From the NCBI RefSeq assembly GCF_018362975.1, contig NZ_CP074371.1, positions 4,278,001 to 4,342,000 of the forward strand: a stretch of 64,000 bases of DNA, read 5' to 3'. Position numbers and translations under genes: made by a program. This document shows, one piece after another, positions 9,023-17,512 of this stretch; the first letter of the stretch is position 1; each line of letters opens with the position of its first letter. Source of the stretch: Nocardia tengchongensis (GTDB lineage Bacteria; Actinomycetota; Actinomycetes; Mycobacteriales; Mycobacteriaceae). The notes below the pieces were generated by a model that was not told the origin of the DNA, searched no databases, and saw nothing but the letters and a program-made list of their open reading frames with translations.

Positions 9023-11532
9023 AGCAGCGTCCTCGGGCGCACGGCATTGGCCTGTTCGACCAGGGCGATCCGCTCCCACATGTCGTCGGTCTCGTGCGCG
9101 AGGTCGCGATAGCAGCGTTCCAAACCGGTCCGTACCCCTTGTTGATCGAGCGCCACCCCCAGCAGCGGGGAGTGGTCGGTGGGCACCCTGCCCAGGCGCA
9201 GCCAGCGCAGCGCCGCGTCCAGGACCCGCAGCCGGGCCTGGGCGGCACGGCGTTTCGAGTCCAGGGTCAGCTTGCCGATGCGGGCGCCGGCGTCACGCAC
9301 CAATTGTTCGGTGAGCTCGGCGGGAGCGCCGACGGCCAGCAAGGTCTCCACCGCGGTGACCCCCGCCTCGGTGTACACCGCCGAGGCGGCATCGACCTGA
9401 TCGAGCACCGCCACCGCACCCGCGCTGTCGCCGGCCGCGCGTCGCAGCCGAGCCGCGCCGAACGCGGCGCTGGTGAAGGCGTGGTCGGTGCGCCACACCA
9501 GCTCGTAATAGGTTGCGGCGAGGGGCGCCGCGGCGTCCTCGCCGTCGGAGGCCAGCAGTTCGGCGGTGACGGCGAGCGCCAGTTTCGGGGCGGCCTCGCC
9601 CGGCAGCGCGCTGTAGAGGGCGTCGAATTCGGCCACGGCGGCGGCCCAGTCGTGTTGCAGCAGCCGGGCCTGGCCCGCGAACCAGGTGAGCCGCCAGTCG
9701 CCGGCCAGGATGGCCTCCACCGCGTCGAGGCGGCGCAGGGCGTCGTCGGGATCGCCGAATTCCAATGCGGCACGGATCAATCGGAGCGGAATCTCCACCG
9801 ACTCGGCCTGGCCGGTGACCACCGACTGCAACCCGGTGTTGATCTCGCGCTCGAGGTCCTCGGGGGTGACCGCGCCGCTCGCGGCGAGCAGTGCGGCGCC
9901 ACTGTCACTCGGATCGACCAGCGGGACCGGCAGGGCGGCGATGATGTCGCGCGGGTCGCCCGGCAGCCGGTCGCCGACGCCGAACACCCCGCGCGGCGGA
10001 CCGAACCGGGTGGACAGGCCCGGCCGCGGGCGACCGTCCTCCTCGGCCAGCACCTCGCGCAGGACACCGGTGAGCTGATCGCCCATCTCGGTCATCGAGG
10101 TGAAGCGGGCGTCGGGGTCGGCATCGGTGGCGCGCACCAGGAATCGGTACAGCGACTCGTGGCGGGCCAGCACCGCCTCGGTGTCCGGACCGGGCAGCGG
10201 CCCGAGCTCGTTGTTCACCGGCGGGATCCGCATGATCAGCGCGGCCAGCGTGCGGCCCACCGTGTACACCTCGGAGGCGACCGTCGGACCGGTCTGCGCG
10301 ATCTCCTTGGCCTGGTAACCCGGTGTGCCGTAGATGGTTTCGTTCTGATCGTGCAGGCCGATCACCGCGCCCAGATCGATGAGCTTGAGCTGCTCCTCGG
10401 TCTGCATCACGTTGTCGGGCTTGAAATCGCAGTAGGCCAGGCCGCGATCGTGCAGGTACTCCAGCGCGGGCAGCATCTCCAGGATGTAGGCGATGGCGCG
10501 CGCGGGACGCAGATACTGCTGATCGGCGGTGCGCTGTTCGCGCAGAATCTGTTTGAGCGACTTGCCGCCCACGTACTCCATGACGATGTAGCCGACCGGC
10601 TTGCCGTCGGGGCCGGTGTCCTCGGCGAAGTTGTAGATCCGCACGATATTCGGGTGATCGACCTGCGCGAGGAACCGCTTCTCGGCCACCGCGGCCCGCA
10701 TGGCGTCCGCGTCGCCGGTATTGAGCAGACCCTTGAGCACCACCGGCCGATCGTCGACCTTGTGGTCGACCGCCAGGTAGATCCAGCCCAGGCCGCCGTG
10801 CGCCAGCGGGCCCAGCACCTCGTACTGGCCGCCCACCACATCGGTGTGGGACAGCTTGGGGGTGAAGGAGAATCGGGTGCCGCAGTGGGCGCAGAAACCC
10901 TCGGTGCGGCCCGGCGCGCCCTCGCGGCTGCGGCCGACGGGGCGGCCGCACTTGCCGCAATCACGGTGGTGCTCGGGCACTTCCGGATCGGCGAGCACCG
11001 CCTCGGCCGGGTCGCGGCGGGGGACCGACGGGACCTTCACCATGCCCGCGCCCAGCCGGCCGCGGCTGGCGCCGGTGGATCCGGAACGGCCGGTGCGGAC
11101 CGAGCGTCCGCTGCGCGAGGCGCGGCCGGTCGAGATGGAGCCCTCGCCGGTGGTCGCCGCCGCGCTCGCCTGCGCGGTGGTGGCCATCGCGGACGGGGGA
11201 GCGGGGGCGCTGCCGCACACATCGCAGTAGCCGTCGAGAATCGTTCCGGTGCAGCCGGGTTCGGTGCAGCGGTCGGACGTGGCAGCGCCCCCGAGGGCCG
11301 GGTCGCCGGTGGCGGCGCCCGCCGCGCCGGTGACAGTTCCGGCCGCACCGGTGCCGCTGTGCGCGGTCCCGGTCGCGGCGTTGGCTGTGCCGGTGGTGGC
11401 GTTCGTCGCGCCGGCGGTGTGCGCCGACGCGGTCGCCTGGTTCGTGGCAGCCGCCGGGTTCGGGGCGGTGCCGCAGACGATGCAGTATCCGTCCTCGATG
11501 GTCCCGGTGCAGCCGGGCTCGGTGCAGTTCAT
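9019..11532 (-). CDS. pknG: Serine/threonine protein kinase PknG with extra N-terminal zinc ribbons
   Basis: 837 aa. ATG at 11532 overlaps the upstream stop (ATGA) and follows GGAGG. Order of parts: zinc ribbon 1 (Cys3 to Cys20), an Ala/Thr/Gly-rich linker of about 68 residues, zinc ribbon 2 (Cys89 to Cys106), a second low-complexity Ser/Gly/Arg linker, a rubredoxin-like module (Cys192, Cys195, Cys214, Cys217), kinase domain, and a C-terminal TPR region. PknG hallmarks are visible: GGLGW in the glycine loop, VVLKG (Lys267), YCDFKPDNVM in place of HRD (Asp369), and DLGAV in place of DFG. In mycobacteria PknG senses amino-acid supply via GlnX/GlnH and phosphorylates GarA to control glutamate metabolism. 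The two duplicated ribbons are an addition to the mycobacterial architecture. Confidence 0.95.
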   Translation of the reverse strand: MNCTEPGCTGTIEDGYCIVCGTAPNPAAATNQATASAHTAGATNATTGTANAATGTAHSGTGAAGTVTGAAGAATGDPALGGAATSDRCTEPGCTGTILDGYCDVCGSAPAPPSAMATTAQASAAATTGEGSISTGRASRSGRSVRTGRSGSTGASRGRLGAGMVKVPSVPRRDPAEAVLADPEVPEHHRDCGKCGRPVGRSREGAPGRTEGFCAHCGTRFSFTPKLSHTDVVGGQYEVLGPLAHGGLGWIYLAVDHKVDDRPVVLKGLLNTGDADAMRAAVAEKRFLAQVDHPNIVRIYNFAEDTGPDGKPVGYIVMEYVGGKSLKQILREQRTADQQYLRPARAIAYILEMLPALEYLHDRGLAYCDFKPDNVMQTEEQLKLIDLGAVIGLHDQNETIYGTPGYQAKEIAQTGPTVASEVYTVGRTLAALIMRIPPVNNELGPLPGPDTEAVLARHESLYRFLVRATDADPDARFTSMTEMGDQLTGVLREVLAEEDGRPRPGLSTRFGPPRGVFGVGDRLPGDPRDIIAALPVPLVDPSDSGAALLAASGAVTPEDLEREINTGLQSVVTGQAESVEIPLRLIRAALEFGDPDDALRRLDAVEAILAGDWRLTWFAGQARLLQHDWAAAVAEFDALYSALPGEAAPKLALAVTAELLASDGEDAAAPLAATYYELVWRTDHAFTSAAFGAARLRRAAGDSAGAVAVLDQVDAASAVYTEAGVTAVETLLAVGAPAELTEQLVRDAGARIGKLTLDSKRRAAQARLRVLDAALRWLRLGRVPTDHSPLLGVALDQQGVRTGLERCYRDLAHETDDMWERIALVEQANAVRPRTLL

Positions 11533-12710
11533 GATCGCCTCCCCGATTTCTGCGCGATGAGCTGGCGGTAGTCCGTGATGGCGCGGGTGACCGCGGCCAA
11601 GTCGCAGGGCCGGCGGGCGAGCAGCCCCGCGGCGATTCGGCTGGAGGCCAGCACATCCTGTTCCTCGCTGACCCCCAGGCGGGCGGCCTTGGCGCGGTAG
11701 GAGCTGAATCGGCCCTTCAGTTCCAGCCGCCGGTCGAGCAGGCCCTGCGCGAGTTGTTCGTTGCGGGCGGCCGCGTCGAGCGTGGCGGCGATGCGCCGGC
11801 GCAGCTCCCACAGCGCCGCCGGTGCGGGCGGATTGGCTTCCAACGCGGTCAGTTCCGCGCTGTAGACGGCGCTCTCGTCGGGCTGCCGGGGCAGCGGCGC
11901 GGCCAGGATGATGGTCTCCACCTCCGCGCGCGCGTGGTCGGCCCGCGCATAGGTCTTGCGCAGCACGTCGATCAGCGTCCGCATCCGCTCGACCGCGGTG
12001 TCCCAGTCCGCGGCCATGGCCCGCAGGTCGGCCAGGACCGCCGCGGCCTCGCGCATGCGCCGGGACAGTTCGGTCAGCTTGCGCTCGACGACCTCGGGCC
12101 CCAGGGCGAGCGGATCGGTGGCGACCTGAACCGACAGCTCGTCGATCTCGGTTGCCAGCGCCCGCAATTGCGGCAGCGAGGTGCCGATGCGGTCCAGTTC
12201 CGCGCGCAGCGGCGCGACCTCGGTCATGACTCGCCCGTTGACCGCCTCCACCGCCTCGAGCACCCGCACCACCACGGGGAAGGCCGCGCGCATGCGGTCC
12301 AGCATCTCCGCGATGCCGATCAGCTCGACCTGCTCGCGCGGTCCGCCCAGCGAGCGCTGCGACATGGGAATCATGGTGCGCGCCAGCTCGACCGGCTGCC
12401 CGCGCAGCAGTCGGGTCAGCTCCTCGCGATCGAACGCGTCGAGCCGCCGCCGGGCCCGTGCGGTGCGTGCCTGGTCCAGCACGGCGGTCAGCCGGCCGAA
12501 GTCCTCCCACATCAGCTCCAGCGCGGCCCGCGCCGGGGCCCAGCGCTGCTCGGTCACGCCGGTCGGCGGAAACCGGCGCAGCAGCACCAGACCCGGATGT
12601 TTGTCCAGCTCCACCAACGTGGCGGCGATGATCTCGATCTCGCGGGCACGCTCGGCGATGTCGCGATCGATCTCGGCGACGCTGAGAATGTGCCCAGGAT
12701 TCCCCTGCAT
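11529..12710 (-). CDS. Unknown helical protein between glnH and pknG
   Basis: 393 aa, predicted cytoplasmic; no signal peptide, cysteine cluster or membrane segment is visible. The sequence is almost wholly helical, rich in Arg, Ala, Glu and Leu, with stretches such as RAREIEIIAATLVELDKHPG and RMREAAAVLADLRAMA that suggest long coiled-coil or bundle helices. Its start (ATG at 12710) is 8 bases after the glnH stop and its stop overlaps the pknG start by ATGA, so it is tightly coupled to both. It has no counterpart in the three-gene mycobacterial glnX-glnH-pknG operon as I know it. An adaptor between the GlnX sensor and the soluble kinase is a reasonable guess but not shown. Confidence 0.75.
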   Translation of the reverse strand: MQGNPGHILSVAEIDRDIAERAREIEIIAATLVELDKHPGLVLLRRFPPTGVTEQRWAPARAALELMWEDFGRLTAVLDQARTARARRRLDAFDREELTRLLRGQPVELARTMIPMSQRSLGGPREQVELIGIAEMLDRMRAAFPVVVRVLEAVEAVNGRVMTEVAPLRAELDRIGTSLPQLRALATEIDELSVQVATDPLALGPEVVERKLTELSRRMREAAAVLADLRAMAADWDTAVERMRTLIDVLRKTYARADHARAEVETIILAAPLPRQPDESAVYSAELTALEANPPAPAALWELRRRIAATLDAAARNEQLAQGLLDRRLELKGRFSSYRAKAARLGVSEEQDVLASSRIAAGLLARRPCDLAAVTRAITDYRQLIAQKSGRRS

Positions 12711-12718
12711 GACCGAGC

Positions 12719-13687
12719 TCAATCGCTGTACTTGGGCGCCGGGGGACCGTTGGACGGCCCGAGCACGCTCAGCCGCTGGTTGTAGAGCCGCTGCCAGGTG
12801 CCGTCGGAACGCACCCGCTCCAGCACGCCGTTGACGAAGCGCACGAAATCGGTGGCCTGCTGCTGGATTCCGATGGCGTAGGAGTCCGAGGCCATGGCGT
12901 CGCCGACCACTTCGAGATTCGGGTCCTGGATCTCGAGGCCGTACAGCAGCGGCAGATCGGTGCTCGCGGCGTCGACCTCGCCCTGCTGCAGTGCGGTCAG
13001 GCAGTCCAGCCAGTTCTCGATGCCGATCACGATGGGCCGCTGCGGGAGCGCGAAGACGGCTTCCAGGGTGGTCGAATTCGGGATGCCGCACACCTTCTTG
13101 CCGCCCAGGTCCGCGGCCGAGTGGATGCCGGAGCCCTTGGTCACCAGGACCCGCTGGTCGGTCTCGAAGTAGACCGACGAGAACTGGATGTCCTTGCGGC
13201 GCGCGCAGGTCGCGCTGAAGCTCTGCACCACCATGTCGACCTGGCCCTTGGTCAGCGCCTGCACCCGGTTCGAGGTCTCGATCGGCTTGAGCTCCACCCG
13301 GTTCGGATCGCCGAACAGGTCGCGGGCCACCTCGCGCGCCAGATCGATGTCGAAGCCCTCGATCTCGCCGGTGGCCGGATTGCGGTAGCCGAACAGGAAT
13401 TCGTTCTGGTTCACCCCGACCCGGATCTTGCCGCTGGCGACGATGGCCGCCATGGTCGATCCCGCGGGCATGGCGCCCGGCTGCGGTTGCGCGCCTTGGG
13501 GACGCAGGCTCGCGGTCGGATTGCAGGCCGGGTCGGCCCGCTGACTGGGGGCGCTGGTGAGCACCGTCGCGCCCGCCGGCAGCCGGTTCTCGGCCGGCAA
13601 CTGGAAGGGCGCGGCCTCCGGCGTCGCACCGCACGCGGCGGCCAGCAGCGCCACCGCCGCCACCACCAGCATCCGCACCCGCTTCAC
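12719..13687 (-). CDS. glnH: Amino-acid-binding lipoprotein GlnH
   Basis: 322 aa; GTG start overlaps the glnX stop (GTGA). A lipoprotein signal peptide ends in LLAAACG with Cys19 as the acylation site, so the mature protein is anchored outside the membrane. The body is a type 3 periplasmic-binding-protein fold: IRVGVNQNEFLFGYRNPATG, EGFDIDLAREVARDLFG, VDMVVQSFSAT and a later GEVDAASTDLPLL. No ABC permease or ATPase is adjacent, which fits the mycobacterial GlnH that binds aspartate or glutamate and signals through GlnX instead of feeding a transporter. Confidence 0.9.
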   Translation of the reverse strand: MKRVRMLVVAAVALLAAACGATPEAAPFQLPAENRLPAGATVLTSAPSQRADPACNPTASLRPQGAQPQPGAMPAGSTMAAIVASGKIRVGVNQNEFLFGYRNPATGEIEGFDIDLAREVARDLFGDPNRVELKPIETSNRVQALTKGQVDMVVQSFSATCARRKDIQFSSVYFETDQRVLVTKGSGIHSAADLGGKKVCGIPNSTTLEAVFALPQRPIVIGIENWLDCLTALQQGEVDAASTDLPLLYGLEIQDPNLEVVGDAMASDSYAIGIQQQATDFVRFVNGVLERVRSDGTWQRLYNQRLSVLGPSNGPPAPKYSD

Positions 13688-14946
13688 AGGAACTCCTTCA
13701 ACCGCGGCCACACCCCGACGACGATGGCGCCCGCCGCCGCCACCAGCAGCGCCAGCGTGCCCCACGGGCTGAGGGTGAGAGCATTTCCGGCCGTGTTCAC
13801 ATCGTCGCGCACTTCCTGGCGGGTGCGCTCGAGTTCGGTGTTCAAGGCGGTGTCGAGCGCGGCGAACTGGGCCGCCGAGCCCGTGCCGTGGGCCTCGAGC
13901 GACTGGTCGACCGCCCCGCGATAATTGTTGCTCAGGAACGCGGCGACTTCCTTGCGATGGCCGTCCTGCCAGCCGGAGAACGCCTTCGAGGCCGGCGAAT
14001 CGGCGCTGACCAGGTCGGACAGATCCGAGCGGAGCTTGTCGCTGCCCTGGGCGAAGCGCTGCTCGCTGGCGCTGATGTCGCTGCGGGTGATCAGCTGCAG
14101 CGTCTCCTCGGTGCGGGCCTGCTGGGCCAGAATCCGCGCCTGCGCGAGCTTCTCGAAGCGGGCGGTCGCCCCGGTGTCGATCGACGCCGAGGCCGCGATG
14201 GTGGTGGCCAGGATCCACAGCAGCGCCACCACGGTCAGACCCGCGGCCGTGACCACGCCCGGATTGATCCAGCGGTTGGTGCGGGCCACCAGCAGCCATG
14301 AGCCGTAGCCGCAGGCCGCGAGGAGCAGGACCAGAACGCCGACGCTCCACAGCGGCAGACCGGTGATGGCGCGCTGATCGCGGTGCAGCTGATCCAGCCG
14401 GATGCCTTCCAGCTCGGCCGCGTTCTTCAGCAGGGAGCCCTGCATGAGCGCCGAGGCCTGGCGCAGGTAGGCCGAGCCGACGGGCAGGCCCTGCCGGTTA
14501 TTGGCCCGGGCCGCCTCGACATAGCCGGTGTAACTGGGCAATTCGGCCGCGATCTTGCCGAGGATGGTGCGTGTCTCGTTGTCGGAGGCGCCGGTGGTGG
14601 CCTCCGCGAGGGCGGCCGCCGCGTCGGTGAGCGCGTTCTCGTAGCGGGTGCGGACTTCGGACGATTCGATGCCGCCGGACAGGTACGCGGTGGAGGCCGC
14701 GGCGTCGGCGGTGGACAGTGCCACGTAGAGCCGTTGCGCGGCATTGGCCAGTGGCTCGGTGTGGGCCAGCACGGTGTCGTGGCGAGAGAGCTTGGCGCTC
14801 TGCTGATTCGCCGAGACTCCCGCGCCGATCAGGGCGAGCACCGCGAGGACCGCGCCCACCGCCGCGATGACACCCGGTGCGGTGCGCGCCAGGCGTCGCG
14901 TCCATTCCGCGGCATTGCGAATGGTCGCCGGTAAGCGACTCCTCAA
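13684..14946 (-). CDS. glnX: Membrane sensor protein GlnX
   Basis: 420 aa. Four hydrophobic segments are visible, near residues 24-46, 197-217, 228-250 and 395-413, giving two similar extracytoplasmic domains of about 150 residues each, the layout of GlnX. In mycobacteria GlnX receives the amino-acid signal from GlnH and passes it to PknG. The start is taken as TTG at 14946, preceded by GGGGGAA; no ATG or GTG with a better site is present, so this start is moderately uncertain. It is the first gene of the seven-gene operon, with all following junctions overlapping or within 8 bases. Confidence 0.88.
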   Translation of the reverse strand: MRSRLPATIRNAAEWTRRLARTAPGVIAAVGAVLAVLALIGAGVSANQQSAKLSRHDTVLAHTEPLANAAQRLYVALSTADAAASTAYLSGGIESSEVRTRYENALTDAAAALAEATTGASDNETRTILGKIAAELPSYTGYVEAARANNRQGLPVGSAYLRQASALMQGSLLKNAAELEGIRLDQLHRDQRAITGLPLWSVGVLVLLLAACGYGSWLLVARTNRWINPGVVTAAGLTVVALLWILATTIAASASIDTGATARFEKLAQARILAQQARTEETLQLITRSDISASEQRFAQGSDKLRSDLSDLVSADSPASKAFSGWQDGHRKEVAAFLSNNYRGAVDQSLEAHGTGSAAQFAALDTALNTELERTRQEVRDDVNTAGNALTLSPWGTLALLVAAAGAIVVGVWPRLKEFL

Positions 14947-15248
14947 CTCCGATTCCCCCGTTCGACCGGCCGGTTCTCCCCGTATGGCCAGATCGTACGG
15001 GAGTGATCGCGGGCTGTCGATCGAGTTCCGACCGGTTGGAATTCGATTGCCGAGCTCGCGATTTCGAATGTCCGCGCATTCATGACCGGACCGTGAAATC
15101 CAGATTTAACCGCGGGTAATCGCCGGGAAACGTTCCGGCACAACACTTGGTTCACCCGATGTGACCTCAGACACCTTATGTCACAACGTCATTAGTGCTG
15201 GAGCGAGTCTGGTGCCTGCCCGCTCCGCGGTGAGGTAGCGCTGAAACA
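14947..15248. promoter_or_regulatory. Divergent control region between glnX and amt
   Basis: This 302-base stretch holds no gene. It must contain the promoters of the glnX operon (leftward) and amt (rightward). A sequence GTAAT-CGCCGG-GAAAC at 15116-15131 matches one half of the actinobacterial GlnR box layout (GTnAC, six bases, GAAAC) with one mismatch; the second half is poor. An inverted repeat TGTGAC (15160-15165) and GTCACA (15180-15185) lies 64 bases before the amt start. Both are candidate nitrogen-control sites; neither is proven. Confidence 0.4.
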
Positions 15249-16673
15249 ATGTCACCGTATCCCGACTGGCTCAACCCCGGCGACAATGCCTGGCAGTTGG
15301 TAGCCGCGACTCTCGTCGGCCTGATGAGCATACCCGGAATCGCGATCTTGTACGGCGGTCTGGTGCAACGCAAATGGGCCGTCAACACCATGCTCATGGC
15401 ATTCACCGGATTCTCGCTGGTCCTGGTGGTGTGGGTGCTGTGGGGCTTCAAGATGGGATTCGGCGAACCCGTCCGGATCGGGCCCGGAATTCTGCGGGCC
15501 GCCATCGGCAAGCCGCACACCGTGCTCGGCTCGAATAATCAAGAACAGGCAGCGATTCCGCTGCTCGACGGGCTCATGCCGAACTTCCGCTTCTCCCAGA
15601 CGACTCTCGTTTACTTCCAGTTCGTGTTCGCGGCGATCACCCCATTGCTGTTCCTGGGCAGCGTGATCGGGCGCATCAATTTCAAGGTCTGGCTGATTTT
15701 CGTCCCGCTGTGGTCGACGCTGGCGTATTCGGTCAACGCCTTCCTGATCTGGGGCGGCGGCTGGTGGTCGCAGATGGGAGCGCTCGACTACTCCGGCGGC
15801 TACGTCATCCATCTGGCCGCGGGGACCACGGGATTCGTGGCGGCGGCGGTCATCGGTCCGCGACTGGCGCGCGACCGAGAACGCGCGGTGCCCAACAATC
15901 TGCCCATGGCCGCGGCCGGGGCGGGCATCCTGTGGCTGGGGTGGAACGGATTCAATGGCGGCGACCCGTACTTCGCGGGCGCGGATGCCTCAATGGCGGT
16001 GATCAATACGAATCTGGCCACCGCGTGCGCCGTGCTGACCTGGGTCGTGTGGGACATGCTGGCGGGCCCGTCGCGGCGGCCCAACTTCCTGGGCGCGGTC
16101 AACGGCATGATCGCTGGGCTGGTCGCCATCACCCCGGCGGCCGGTTTCGTGAACAGCTTCGGGGCGATGGTGATCGGGCTGATCGCCTCGACGCTGGTGT
16201 GGCTGTCCTGGAACAAGCTGGGCCGCACCAAGCTGTTCCGGAAGGTCGACGACACTCTCGGCGTCGTGCACACCCACGGCGTGGCCGGGCTGGCCGGCGG
16301 GCTGCTGGTCGGGGTGTTCGCCGATCCGCACATCCGGGTGTATCTGGGCACCGGCGGGGCCGCGGACGCGACCTACGGCGGCTGGCTCTACGGGCACAAT
16401 CCGAAACTGCTGCTCTGGCAGGCGGGGGCCGCGGCGACGGTGATCGTGTGGGACGCGTTCGTCACCTTCGCGATCCTGAAGATATTGAGCCTGTTCATGA
16501 GCCTGCGCATGCCGGATGCGGTCCTCGAAGTGGGTGACGTCGCGGCGCACGAGGAAGAGGCCTACCCGGACGACTCCCTCGTGCACGCGCCTCCCGTGCG
16601 GAAACCGCCGGTGCGCGCGCAGGCGCCGCTCGCGCAGGACGGTGAAGCGGGGGTCCCGGTCAAGGAAACCTGA
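15249..16673 (+). CDS. amt: Ammonium transporter (Amt family)
   Basis: 474 aa integral membrane protein with about eleven hydrophobic helices. Family signatures include GGLVQRKW, SAFLIWGGGWW-type aromatic helix, YVIHLAAGTTGF with the first channel histidine near residue 188, and VHTHGVAGLAGG with the second histidine pair near residues 341-343. It moves ammonium across the membrane under nitrogen limitation. The cytoplasmic tail is longer than usual and ends in a basic and proline-rich stretch. No glnK or glnD follows, unlike the amtB-glnK-glnD operon common in actinobacteria, so this is probably a second, orphan Amt. It is transcribed divergently from the GlnX-PknG operon. Confidence 0.95.
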   Translation: MSPYPDWLNPGDNAWQLVAATLVGLMSIPGIAILYGGLVQRKWAVNTMLMAFTGFSLVLVVWVLWGFKMGFGEPVRIGPGILRAAIGKPHTVLGSNNQEQAAIPLLDGLMPNFRFSQTTLVYFQFVFAAITPLLFLGSVIGRINFKVWLIFVPLWSTLAYSVNAFLIWGGGWWSQMGALDYSGGYVIHLAAGTTGFVAAAVIGPRLARDRERAVPNNLPMAAAGAGILWLGWNGFNGGDPYFAGADASMAVINTNLATACAVLTWVVWDMLAGPSRRPNFLGAVNGMIAGLVAITPAAGFVNSFGAMVIGLIASTLVWLSWNKLGRTKLFRKVDDTLGVVHTHGVAGLAGGLLVGVFADPHIRVYLGTGGAADATYGGWLYGHNPKLLLWQAGAAATVIVWDAFVTFAILKILSLFMSLRMPDAVLEVGDVAAHEEEAYPDDSLVHAPPVRKPPVRAQAPLAQDGEAGVPVKET

Positions 16674-16703
16674 CGCCGCCGCGACTGGGCGGCATGGTCG
16701 ATG

Positions 16704-16747
16704 CCCGCATCGCCCTACCGGTTCAGGCCGGCAGGGCGATGTGCGGG
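16704..16747. terminator. Terminator hairpin between amt and the TetR gene
   Basis: The arms 16704-16716 (CCCGCATCGCCCT) and 16733-16747 pair over 13 bases with a two-base bulge. The hairpin lies 30 bases after the amt stop and overlaps the last codons and the stop of the convergent TetR gene, so it could end transcription from both sides. There is no clear T-run. Confidence 0.5.
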
Positions 16748-17418
16748 TCGGTCGAGCGGTACGGCTCGGCGTGGGGGCCGGTGGCCAGGCCGCGCAGGAC
16801 GGTGGCGAGGGCGTGGTGGATGGCCGCTTCCCGGTCGGCGTCGGTGGCGTCGGCCAGGGGAGCGTCGATGAGCAGCGTCGCCAGGCCGTGGACGGCCGCC
16901 CAGGCGGTGAATTCGGCGCCCGGGCGCTGGCGGGGGTCCATGAAGCCCACGGTGACCAGGGCGTCCAGGCCGACACCGATCAGCTGGAAGATCGGGTCCT
17001 CGGTGACGTCCTTGTCGATGTCGATGTCGGTGGTGCAGAAGGCGGTTCGGAACAGGCCGCGTTCGCGGTCGGCGTATTCGATGTAGGCGCGGCCGGCGGT
17101 CGCCAGCTGGGCGATGGCGGTGGCGGTCGGGTCGGGTTGTTGCGGAACGCTTTTCATCGCGGTGTCGAGGGCCTCGAACAGGGCCTCGGCGGCCTGGTCG
17201 TGGACGGCGGCGAGCAGTTCCTCGTGTCCGTTGAAGTGGCGGTAGGCGGCCGTGGCGGTGACGCCGACGGCGCGGGCCGCGGCGCGCACGGTGACGGCGG
17301 TGGGGCCGCCGATCTCGGCGAGCTGTGCGGAGGCGCGAACGAGGGCGTTGCGTAGGTCCCCGTGGTGGTAGGGGGCCTCGCGAGCGGGTCGTTGCGGCGC
17401 GTCGTCTGTGATGGCCAC
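16723..17418 (-). CDS. TetR family repressor
   Basis: 231 aa from GTG at 17418. The N-terminal helix-turn-helix is typical: HGDLRNALVRASAQLAEIGG, then AVTVRAAARAVGVTATAAYRHF. The C-terminal domain resembles the TetR_C 13/WHG class (GRAYIEYADRERGLFRTAF). It is divergent from the MmpL transporter gene with 94 bases between the starts, and three copies of a GTTnACrCC repeat lie in that space, so it most likely represses the transporter and itself. The ligand is unknown but is likely a substrate of the pump. Confidence 0.88.
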   Translation of the reverse strand: MAITDDAPQRPAREAPYHHGDLRNALVRASAQLAEIGGPTAVTVRAAARAVGVTATAAYRHFNGHEELLAAVHDQAAEALFEALDTAMKSVPQQPDPTATAIAQLATAGRAYIEYADRERGLFRTAFCTTDIDIDKDVTEDPIFQLIGVGLDALVTVGFMDPRQRPGAEFTAWAAVHGLATLLIDAPLADATDADREAAIHHALATVLRGLATGPHAEPYRSTDPHIALPA

Positions 17419-17426
17419 GACATTGA

Positions 17427-17487
17427 TGTTGACACCTGTACAGATTCGGGGGCAAGTTAACACCCATAAAGTTCACGCCTGTCAACA
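17427..17487. promoter_or_regulatory. Repeat cluster in the TetR/MmpL divergent promoter
   Basis: Three direct copies of a nine-base element are present: GTTGACACC at 17428-17436, GTTAACACC at 17456-17464 and GTTCACGCC at 17471-17479. In addition TGTTGACA at 17427-17434 and TGTCAACA at 17480-17487 form an exact inverted repeat that encloses the whole region. These are good candidates for the operator of the adjacent TetR regulator. Confidence 0.5.
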
Positions 17488-17512
17488 TCTGTCTTCTCGA
17501 GGGGAATCAACC

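Noticed and set aside
9094..11571. Plus-strand open frame of 825 codons opposite pknG
   Set aside because: PknG on the minus strand has unmistakable kinase motifs; the antisense frame shows no family and has biased composition.
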